NCBI RefSeq assembly: GCF_000013025.1
Contig: NC_008358.1
Span: forward strand, 1,426,001 to 1,490,000
DNA length: 64,000 nt
Source of the DNA: Hyphomonas neptunium ATCC 15444
GTDB lineage: Bacteria; Pseudomonadota; Alphaproteobacteria; Caulobacterales; Hyphomonadaceae
Reading direction: 5' to 3'
Shown here: one piece after another, positions 58,032 through 64,000 of the stretch
Position numbering within the stretch: position 1 is the first letter of the stretch
How the letters are laid out: each line of letters begins with the position of its first letter
Made by a program: the position numbers and the translations under genes
The notes under the pieces: model-generated
The model's database searches: none
The model's input: the letters and a program-made list of their open reading frames with translations, nothing else
Told to the model about the DNA's origin: nothing

Positions 58032-58298
58032 ATGAGTGGGTTTTCTGATATTTCCGATGAGTTCCGCAGCTGGGTGCGTTCGGGAATTGATCGCCGCGCG
58101 AAATGGCTTCTCGTATTCTCCGACACGGTCGATTTTGTCCATTTCTGCGACTTCTGCGAAGATGATGTGGCGCTCGACCTGGAGGTCGCCGCCGACGAAG
58201 CCCATGGCGACGAGGTGCGGCTGGTCGGCGTGTATGACCTGCGCGGGACCGAGGAAGAGATCCTGGACCGCGTGCGCCGGAAACGCGCTGCCGCCTGA
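58032..58298 (+). CDS. Small acidic hypothetical protein
   Basis: An 88-residue protein (MSGFSDISDEFRSWVRSGIDRRAKWLLVFSDTVDFVHFCDFCEDDVALDLEV...), strongly acidic, with a CDFC motif that could bind metal. AAGGTGG precedes the ATG at 58032. Divergent from the lipoprotein nuclease. Not recognised. Confidence 0.6.
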   Translation: MSGFSDISDEFRSWVRSGIDRRAKWLLVFSDTVDFVHFCDFCEDDVALDLEVAADEAHGDEVRLVGVYDLRGTEEEILDRVRRKRAAA

Positions 58299-58476
58299 AC
58301 AGGCGCTCCGGGGCATGGGCGAACCGCCTCACACAATCCGTAGCCGGAGCGGTCTCCTGTGATGCCGCCTCTGGTGCAGGCGCTGGCGCGCGCTCCTTTG
58401 GGGGGAACTCAGAACAATCGATGCGTGTCAGATAGGCTTCCGGGACGGACCCGGAAACTTATAAGGAGACCAATCG

Positions 58477-58713
58477 ATGCGAGCTCAACTGTGGGACTAT
58501 AATTTCACCAAAATCGACCTGGAGGATCTCGATGTCACCGTACAACTCGCCCATCCCAGATCCCTGGCGACCGTAACGCTTGAGTTCCGGGTGGATCAGA
58601 CGGCAATGGCGGCCAGTGCCGGAGACCTGAAAGGGCGCGTCGAGCAGATTGCGCGGGAGATCCTGCTCAATCTTGCAACGTCGCTGGAACCAGCCGGCGC
58701 GCTTACCCCCTGA
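58477..58713 (+). CDS. Small hypothetical protein
   Basis: A 78-residue protein (MRAQLWDYNFTKIDLEDLDVTVQLAHPRSLATVTLEFRVDQTA...). The pattern is two or three beta strands and a C-terminal helix. A clear AAGGAGACC ribosome site lies before the ATG. No family recognised. Confidence 0.65.
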   Translation: MRAQLWDYNFTKIDLEDLDVTVQLAHPRSLATVTLEFRVDQTAMAASAGDLKGRVEQIAREILLNLATSLEPAGALTP

Positions 58714-58822
58714 GGCTGAACCAGATCAGACACAGGATCGCTGCGCCCGCTGCCAGCCAGAACCAGAGCGGCGGCGGGCGCGGCGTATAGTCTCCGGATT
58801 TATCTCTGTCCCAGCCGCTCAT
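58703..58822 (-). CDS. Very small membrane protein
   Basis: A 39-residue frame (MSGWDRDKSGDYTPRPPPLWFWLAAGAAILCLIWFSLRG) with one C-terminal transmembrane helix and GGGGGCC before the ATG. Length and layout fit a real single-pass small protein, but the call rests on hydrophobicity alone. Confidence 0.45.
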   Translation of the reverse strand: MSGWDRDKSGDYTPRPPPLWFWLAAGAAILCLIWFSLRG

Positions 58823-59030
58823 AGAGGCCCCCACATAAACTTTGCTGGAAGAAAGCTGCCGGGAGATGGCGCTCCTGGCAAGGTGACGTGCCGTTCTTTT
58901 CACCCGCCCGTTCGGGTATCACGGGCAGTATTCTTTTGGGCCAGAGTGGCTATGGCGCGTCGGGCCAGAAGCGCTTATCGTGGACAGGACCCGGTCGCCC
59001 CTGTCCGGGGCCGTTGCCTGATAAAGACCG

Positions 59031-59963
59031 ATGCTGCCGTCTGATGAACCTGATTCCCGCCCCGGACGCCCCCTGCCGCTGAACGCCCTGCGGGCCTTCG
59101 AAGCGGCCGCGCGGCACCTGTCGATCAAGGCGGCCGCGGGCGAGCTGGGCGTGACCCCATCCGCCGTGTCCCACCAGCTCAGAGGGCTTGAAGAGGCGCT
59201 CGGCGTTGACCTGATGCGACGGTCCGGGCCCGCCCTTGTCCTGACGCCCGCCGGCGCTGCGCTTGCGCCGTCCCTGACCGAGGGATTTGATAAAATCAGC
59301 GACGCGGTGGCTCAGCTGGATCAGACCCGCCGGACCGGTCCTCTGCGCCTCTCTTTGCTGCCGACTTTCGCCGCCCACTGGCTCTCTCCGAGGCTGGCGG
59401 CCTGGCCCTTCGGGCGGGAGGGGTTTGACCTGCTCATATCGGGGAGCCAGGCCCTGGCAGATCTGACCGCCGGGGAAGCGGATGTGGCTGTGCGCCACGG
59501 CGCAGGGCGATGGCGCGGCCTGGTGTCAGACCTCCTCTTCCGGGAAACCCTGACCCTTGTCGGGACGCCGGGCCCGGAAGGCGAGATGGCGCGGGACCGT
59601 GTTGCGCGCTCGAATCTATTTCTGTCCGCACACAGACACGATGAGTTTGCGCGGTGGAATGCCACGCTGCCAGGTGGGCCCGTAGCGCCCCGAACGGTCA
59701 CGCGTGTGGATTCAACCGGACTGGCGCTGCAGGCAGCCGCTGGCGACGCCGGGCTCGCGCTGGCAGGCTTGGAAATGGCCGACGTCGATCTTGCGGCTGG
59801 CCGGCTGGTGACGCTCTTTGATCATTGTGCCGACGCGGGCAAAGCCTACTGGCTTGTCTACCCGGACGCGCTGGCGCGGGACCGGCGGGTCCGCAACCTG
59901 CGACGCTGGCTGTTCGAAAATCTCTCTCCGAGGGGACCGGCGCCGGTGTCGCCGGCGTCCTGA
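59031..59963 (+). CDS. LysR-type regulator (GcvA-like)
   Basis: A 310-residue regulator. The helix-turn-helix LNALRAFEAAARHLSIKAAAGELGVTPSAVSHQLRGLEEALG is of the GcvA/AmpR form, followed by an effector domain with LRLSLLPTFAAHWLSPRL. Convergent with the DUF1330 gene, with an eight-base gap. Target likely among the small catabolic genes nearby. Confidence 0.92.
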   Translation: MLPSDEPDSRPGRPLPLNALRAFEAAARHLSIKAAAGELGVTPSAVSHQLRGLEEALGVDLMRRSGPALVLTPAGAALAPSLTEGFDKISDAVAQLDQTRRTGPLRLSLLPTFAAHWLSPRLAAWPFGREGFDLLISGSQALADLTAGEADVAVRHGAGRWRGLVSDLLFRETLTLVGTPGPEGEMARDRVARSNLFLSAHRHDEFARWNATLPGGPVAPRTVTRVDSTGLALQAAAGDAGLALAGLEMADVDLAAGRLVTLFDHCADAGKAYWLVYPDALARDRRVRNLRRWLFENLSPRGPAPVSPAS

Positions 59964-59971
59964 GGCGGGCG

Positions 59972-60259
59972 TCAGAGCCCCTGAACCAGAAGGACGGGGC
60001 CGGACGCCGAGGTCAGACGGTCCTGGGCGATCGCTTTATAATCTTCCGAGTTCGCCCAGCGCCGGAAGCTGTCCCTGTCCGGGAAGGCGATCAGGATGAC
60101 CTTGTCAAACGGCCAGACGCCTTCGATCTGTTCGGGTGTTTCATCGGCCGCGAGCAGGCACCCGCCATATGCGGCCAGGACCGGGAGGAACCGGTCGACA
60201 TAGCGCTGGTAGACGGCGCGGTCCTCAATCTTCAGCTGGGCGAGCGCGTAGACGGTCAT
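59972..60259 (-). CDS. DUF1330 family protein
   Basis: A 95-residue protein (MTVYALAQLKIEDRAVYQRYVDRFLPVLAAYGGCLLAADE...). It ends FPDRDSFRRWANSEDYKAIAQDRLTSASG, the standard DUF1330 ferredoxin-like fold. Its start overlaps the stop of the SnoaL-like gene (ATGA), so the two are coupled. Function unknown; frequent in degradation clusters. Confidence 0.92.
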   Translation of the reverse strand: MTVYALAQLKIEDRAVYQRYVDRFLPVLAAYGGCLLAADETPEQIEGVWPFDKVILIAFPDRDSFRRWANSEDYKAIAQDRLTSASGPVLLVQGL

Positions 60260-60660
60260 GCGGGCAATTCCGGAGCCGGGGTTACTTCGGCGCCATAGAA
60301 GGCTTCCCCGCCAATCTGCCGGCCATCAGAAAACACCATCAGTTCAGCCGCCCGGACGCGCCGGCCGCTGGTCGCGGACACATAGTGCACCAGGAGGCTC
60401 TGCGTGCCGGCATCAGCATGCGCCGACAGGAGCGTGAAATGCAGCCCGGCGGCGCGGGCGAGCGCCGCGCGCCAATAGGCGCGAAGGCGGGACTTGCCGC
60501 GGATTTCACCCGCGCCCGTGATCAGCGCGGCCACCGGGCTCACAAAAATGCCGTCCTCATGCCAGGGCGCCAGGACAGATTCCAGATCGCCGGTATTCCA
60601 GGCGGTGATCCAGTCGGTCGCATGCGCGATCAGGGCTTCGCGGGTCAGGGAATTCGTCAT
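60256..60660 (-). CDS. SnoaL/NTF2-like protein
   Basis: A 134-residue cone-fold protein (MTNSLTREALIAHATDWITAWNTGDLESVLAPWHEDGIFVSP...) with the WNTGDLESVL and EDGIF marks of nuclear-scaffold SnoaL-like domains and KSRLRAYWRAAL. Such proteins are small isomerases, hydrolases or hydratases. First gene of a two-gene unit with DUF1330. Confidence 0.88.
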   Translation of the reverse strand: MTNSLTREALIAHATDWITAWNTGDLESVLAPWHEDGIFVSPVAALITGAGEIRGKSRLRAYWRAALARAAGLHFTLLSAHADAGTQSLLVHYVSATSGRRVRAAELMVFSDGRQIGGEAFYGAEVTPAPELPA

Positions 60661-60864
60661 TGCAAGGGCGGGCCTTTCGTCGGTGACTCAGCGGTGCTCT
60701 TTCTTCCGGGGGAGGCCGCGCCCGCCAAGTGAAGAATTCTCAGGTCCGGCTGAGCCCTGTAAGCGGAGCAAAGCTCAGGCGCGGGAGACATTTTCTCAAT
60801 TCCCTTTGGCGCCCGCCAGGCGCTATCAGACGCCTCTCTCTCAGCGTTCCGGAGACCGGCCCTT

Positions 60865-61320
60865 ATGCATCCTCAGCCAGACCCTCTGCCCACTGATATT
60901 GAGGCCCGAGTGCGCGAGAGCTTTGCGCGCCAGGGGCTGATGGCCCATCTCGGCGCCGTCATGACAGAGCTCGACCCTGGCCGGGCCGTGATCCGGCTGC
61001 CGTTTCGCGATGCGCTGACCCAGCAGCATGGATATTTTCATGCGGGCGGGACCTCTGCGATTGCGGACTCGGCAGGGGGCTATGCCGCCTTCACCCGCTT
61101 TCCCGAAGGCAGTTCTGTCCTGACCGTGGAATACAAGATCAACCTTCTGGCGCCGGCCGAAGGCGCCGCGCTGGAAGCGGTCGGCCAGGTGATCCGGCAC
61201 GGACGTACCCTGACGATTTGCGGGCTGGAGGTGTTTGCCTGCACCGAAGATGCCCGCAAGCTCATCGCTGTGGGACAGCAGACCCTGATCTGCCTGCACG
61301 GAAAGCCCGATACGGGCTGA
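60865..61320 (+). CDS. PaaI-type hotdog thioesterase
   Basis: A 151-residue hotdog-fold protein. The catalytic region QQHGYFHAGGTSAIADSAGGYAAFT (about 52-76) has the HxGG/H-A pattern of PaaI thioesterases, and YKINLLAPAEG and RHGRTLTI follow. It would hydrolyse acyl-CoA thioesters, often aromatic ones. The ATG at 60865 has GGAG upstream. Divergent from the SnoaL-like gene. Confidence 0.9.
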   Translation: MHPQPDPLPTDIEARVRESFARQGLMAHLGAVMTELDPGRAVIRLPFRDALTQQHGYFHAGGTSAIADSAGGYAAFTRFPEGSSVLTVEYKINLLAPAEGAALEAVGQVIRHGRTLTICGLEVFACTEDARKLIAVGQQTLICLHGKPDTG

Positions 61321-61377
61321 CGGATCCCACAAACCGGCTGCCTGCCAGAAACAGTTCATGAGAAGGTGAGGGCACCG

Positions 61378-61842
61378 ATGCGGCCTGTGATTCAACGACA
61401 GGATATTGATCTGATCCCGCAGCGGCATGGCGCGCGCTATCAGGCCCGGATCGCGGCCATCGCGGCGCCCCTGGGCGCGACCCATCTGGGCGCGCGATGG
61501 GTCGAGCTTGCGCCCGGCAAGGCGGCCTGGCCCTGCCATGCCCACTACGCCAATGACGAGATTTTTGTAATCCTTGGCGGGCGCGGCGTCCTGAGATTTG
61601 GCGGGGCAGACTACGCCGTGGAACAGGGGGATGTGGCGGTCTGCCCGGCGGGCGGCGCGGAGACCGCCCACCAGCTTGTCGCGGGCGATGCCGGGCTTGT
61701 CTACATCGCTATCAGCTCCATGCGCGAGCCCGATGTCCTGACCTACCCGGATAGCGGAAAGATCGGCGTCTTTGCCGCGCGGCGCCGGGCGGGGATAAAA
61801 CCCTGCGCCGGGTTGAAGCTGTCTGGCGCGCCGCCGATGTGA
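61378..61842 (+). CDS. Cupin domain protein
   Basis: A 154-residue single cupin (MRPVIQRQDIDLIPQRHGARYQ...). Cupin motif 1 is in AWPCHAHYANDEIFVILGGRG (two His and a Glu) and motif 2 in GDVAVCPAGGAETAHQLV, so a metal site is likely. GGTGAGGG precedes the ATG at 61378. Could be a small dioxygenase or isomerase or a binding protein. Confidence 0.88.
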   Translation: MRPVIQRQDIDLIPQRHGARYQARIAAIAAPLGATHLGARWVELAPGKAAWPCHAHYANDEIFVILGGRGVLRFGGADYAVEQGDVAVCPAGGAETAHQLVAGDAGLVYIAISSMREPDVLTYPDSGKIGVFAARRRAGIKPCAGLKLSGAPPM

Positions 61843-61861
61843 GAAACTACTGGGAGGGAGA

Positions 61862-61915
61862 ATGAGCCACGAGGACACGACCCCAAACCCCGCGCCGGAA
61901 CGGGAGGCCACATGA
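61862..61915 (+). CDS. 17-codon leader frame before the isomerase remnant
   Basis: MSHEDTTPNPAPEREAT with a strong GGGAGGGAG ribosome site. Its stop overlaps the start of the next gene (ATGA). It is either a coupling leader or the 5' end of a deleted gene. Confidence 0.4.
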   Translation: MSHEDTTPNPAPEREAT

Positions 61916-62509
61916 CCGTCCGGGCACCGATCGAATTCTGGTTCGATTTCTCGTCGGGCTATGCCTATCTGGCCGCCTGCGAGATCGACGCCCTGAGCGC
62001 GCGCGTTGGCCGGGATGTGCTCTGGCGCCCCTCCATGCTGGGCGCTGCGTTCAAGGTCACCGGAATGCGCGGGCTCTCCGCCATTCCGATGAAAGCGGAG
62101 TATGCGCGCCATGACTGGTCCAGGGCGGCCCGCCGGATTGGGGTCGATATGATCCTGCCGGACGGTCGCGCTGGCCGCGACGCGGGCGTTTTACTGGGTG
62201 GAGCGCTGTTACCTCGCCCGTTCGGCCGACTTTGCCCGGTCTGTGTTCAGCACTTACTATTCCGGCCGTCTCGATACCAGTGATCTTGACCAGGTGGTCC
62301 GGCTCGGCGCGCGGATCGGACTGGATCCGGCCGGCCTGCTTGCCGGAGCCCGGTCTGAGGAGATCCGTCAGGCCGCCATTGCCGCCTCTGAAACCGCGCT
62401 GGCCTGCGGCGTGTTCGGATCGCCGTTTTTCCGCGTGGATGGGGAAGGGTTCTGGGGCTGGGACCGGATGGCGATGATGGAGGAGTGGATACAGACAGGC
62501 GGCTGGTGA
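61912..62509 (+). pseudogene. 2-Hydroxychromene-2-carboxylate isomerase-like (DsbA family), frameshifted
   Basis: The first frame has IEFWFDFSSGYAYLAACEIDAL and IGVDMILPD. After a frame change near 62,163 the other frame continues TVALAATRAFYWVERCYLARSADFA and runs to a normal end at 62509 with ACGVFGSPFFRVDGEGFWGWDRM. Joined, it is a standard ~200-residue glutathione-dependent isomerase of naphthalene-type degradation, missing a few residues at the break. Either a pseudogene or a sequencing error. Confidence 0.8.
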
Positions 62510-62590
62510 GGTCGGGTACCGGGCCAAACCGGCTCGAAGATGGCGAGCGCCTGCCGCCATCCGTCTATCCGGTGGTCGGGCCGGAACGGT

Positions 62591-63853
62591 TCAGCGGCGC
62601 GTCGTGACCGCTAGCCCCAGATTGAACAGGGTCACAATTTCATCCGCGATTTTCTGCGGCGAGGGCTGATCAATGTCTTCGATCCACTTCGGGATCCAGA
62701 GATAGGCGCCGGCGCGCGCCAGCGTCACCGCCTTGTAGTCATGCTGACGGCGGCTGCCGTCCCGGATACCTTCTTCGGCGAGCCCCTGGGTCCTGGCAAA
62801 GACTTCCCGCATACGTTTTGCCGCCCGCTTCTGCGAAACTTGCGAAAGGGTCTCCAGCCCCATCCAGCCGGCGACCGGTTGTAAGGAGCCGACCATCGCC
62901 TGGGCGTTGAGGTGGGACACGATGCCGGCTTTCTCCAGGCCCGTGCGGCCGTGGGCGAGCGCATAATCAACAAAGGCATCATAGATTTCATAGCTGCGCT
63001 CCAGGCAGCTGCGCACGAGATCGTCCCGGTCACTGAAATAATGATAAACGGTCCCGCGGGTCGCGCCGAGCGCGCTCGCCACATCTTCCAGGGATACGTT
63101 GGCGACCCCGTGCCGGTTGATGAGTTGGGACCCCTTCATCAGGATCTGTTCCATCTTCAGGTCAGCGATCTTCTGATCCCCGAACCCCGCAAGGGTCACG
63201 CGCGAGAAATCATCGGCACTTTTTGTCAGGCTGAAATCCTGGGTCCGGCTGGCAGCCGATCCGAACTCTATGAAATCGGCGATGGCATCCGGGTTGCGTG
63301 CCGCCTGCCGGACCGGCAGCCAGCGATGCGACAGGCGCGAGAAGGCCAGGATGGACGGCACTATACGCGCGATCAGCTGCTCATCGCACGGACGGATATT
63401 GCCGGCCGTGATGCCTGCGCCGATCATGGCGGCGAGCCGGTCATAATTGCGGCGTCGCGCCCGTTCGATTATGGTCCGCGGGCCGTCGCTCAGGACGCCC
63501 GTATCCGTAATGAGGGCGGTCTGGTCGGCCTCCGGGGAGAGGCTGAGGCGGATGAAGTCGAGGACCTGGGGCAGGCCGGCATCTGCCTCACAGGCAAGGT
63601 CGAGGCGTTCGGTCTCTGCTTCACAGCTGCGCTGATAACACCGGAAGATCAGGTCCTCGCGATCGGCGACATAGTGATAGAATGTGGCGCGCCCGACACC
63701 CATGCGGCGGGCAAGATCGCCGAACCCCACAGACCCGACGCCCTGTTCATTGAACATCGAGGCGGCCTCCCGGAGGATGGCCTCCTGCTTGGACGCTTTC
63801 CTCGAGGCGGGGGTCGCTTCGCGGTCGGGGACGGCTCGCAGTCTCGCCTTCAT
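62591..63853 (-). CDS. Double TetR-family regulator (two tandem TetR domains)
   Basis: A 420-residue protein. TetR unit 1 has its helix-turn-helix at VGFGDLARRMGVGRATFYHYVADREDLIFRC (about 39-69) and a ligand domain to about 215. Unit 2 has VSLEDVASALGATRGTVYHYFSDRDDLVRSC (about 252-282) and a second ligand domain. Normal TetR proteins are ~200 residues and dimerise; this chain could fold as a dimer in one piece. It is convergent with the isomerase remnant. Confidence 0.9.
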   Translation of the reverse strand: MKARLRAVPDREATPASRKASKQEAILREAASMFNEQGVGSVGFGDLARRMGVGRATFYHYVADREDLIFRCYQRSCEAETERLDLACEADAGLPQVLDFIRLSLSPEADQTALITDTGVLSDGPRTIIERARRRNYDRLAAMIGAGITAGNIRPCDEQLIARIVPSILAFSRLSHRWLPVRQAARNPDAIADFIEFGSAASRTQDFSLTKSADDFSRVTLAGFGDQKIADLKMEQILMKGSQLINRHGVANVSLEDVASALGATRGTVYHYFSDRDDLVRSCLERSYEIYDAFVDYALAHGRTGLEKAGIVSHLNAQAMVGSLQPVAGWMGLETLSQVSQKRAAKRMREVFARTQGLAEEGIRDGSRRQHDYKAVTLARAGAYLWIPKWIEDIDQPSPQKIADEIVTLFNLGLAVTTRR

Positions 63854-63983
63854 GAGGAATTCCGATCGGGACGGGTGGGGGCAGGGCAGCTTTCAGGCCG
63901 GCCCAGTCTTTCACTCCCGCCCGCGTCAATCAAGACGCGGGCGGTCGCGGGTCCGGGCATCAGAAAATAAAAACCTACAAAGA

Positions 63984-64000
63984 TGTCGAAAATGTTGACA
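63984..64000. promoter_or_regulatory. Imperfect palindrome and -35-like box at the right edge
   Basis: TGTCGAAAATGTTGACA has six matched pairs of eight around a central A and ends in TTGACA, a consensus -35 box for a plus-strand promoter beyond the window. It sits 131 bases upstream of the double-TetR start and may be its operator. Confidence 0.35.

Noticed and set aside
32207-64000. CRISPR array or restriction-modification system in the accessory region
   Set aside because: No regularly spaced 25-40 base repeats with spacers, no cas-like protein and no methylase or restriction subunit were seen.

Overview
The window reads as a high-GC alphaproteobacterial chromosome, most like a marine Hyphomonadaceae/Hyphomonas-type organism. 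The reasons are a ChvG/ChvI pair, an FeS-type bacterial photolyase, a dedicated acetate symporter next to acs, a TonB-style secreted protein and many alphaproteobacterial small families. The taxon is inferred from gene content only.

Positions 1 to about 32,200 look like stable chromosome. In order they hold: a partial amidohydrolase; an acetate uptake and activation block (DUF4212 subunit, sodium symporter, acs); a glycosyltransferase; chvG, a cyclophilin, a small membrane protein, an alpha/beta hydrolase and chvI; a PLP-dependent beta-replacement enzyme; a strongly structured intergenic stretch; an AT-richer secreted TonB-domain protein; ilvD; polA; two paralogous membrane proteins; an MDR oxidoreductase; a lipoprotein; a periplasmic C13 (caspase-fold) peptidase; a sulfur amino acid operon (cysK-sseA-metC order on the minus strand); an export-signal DUF6134-type protein; the photolyase; a GGDEF/EAL protein; an AsmA protein; and tRNA-Asp.

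From the 3' end of tRNA-Asp (32,206) to the right edge the content changes to accessory DNA, consistent with an integrated element using tRNA-Asp as its site. Just inside are short direct repeats, an intact AbiEi-type antitoxin whose AbiEii toxin partner is a frameshifted and nonsense-carrying remnant, a lone HipB-like regulator with two matching 20-bp palindromes in its promoter, and a tyrosine integrase. Then comes a tightly packed three-gene envelope cassette (membrane-anchored repeat/coiled-coil protein, OmpA-domain lipoprotein, small lipoprotein) of unknown function, and a short oxidative group (SDR, Baeyer-Villiger-type monooxygenase, GST-like protein).

Positions 44,600 to 51,700 are the wreck of an integrative conjugative element. 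DUF736 proteins, a relaxase tail, a VirD4/TraG coupling protein, a thermonuclease, an SRAP fragment and a LuxR fragment are joined by four apparent deletion scars. Surviving inside it are a nucleotidyltransferase-fold gene under a 28-bp palindrome, a 71-bp inverted repeat and four 10-bp direct repeats.

Positions 52,100 to 63,900 hold catabolic-looking accessory genes: an FAD dehydrogenase with a LysR regulator and small partners, an endonuclease/exonuclease/phosphatase lipoprotein, a second LysR, DUF1330, SnoaL-like, PaaI-type thioesterase and cupin proteins, a frameshifted 2-hydroxychromene-2-carboxylate isomerase-like gene, and a double-TetR regulator.
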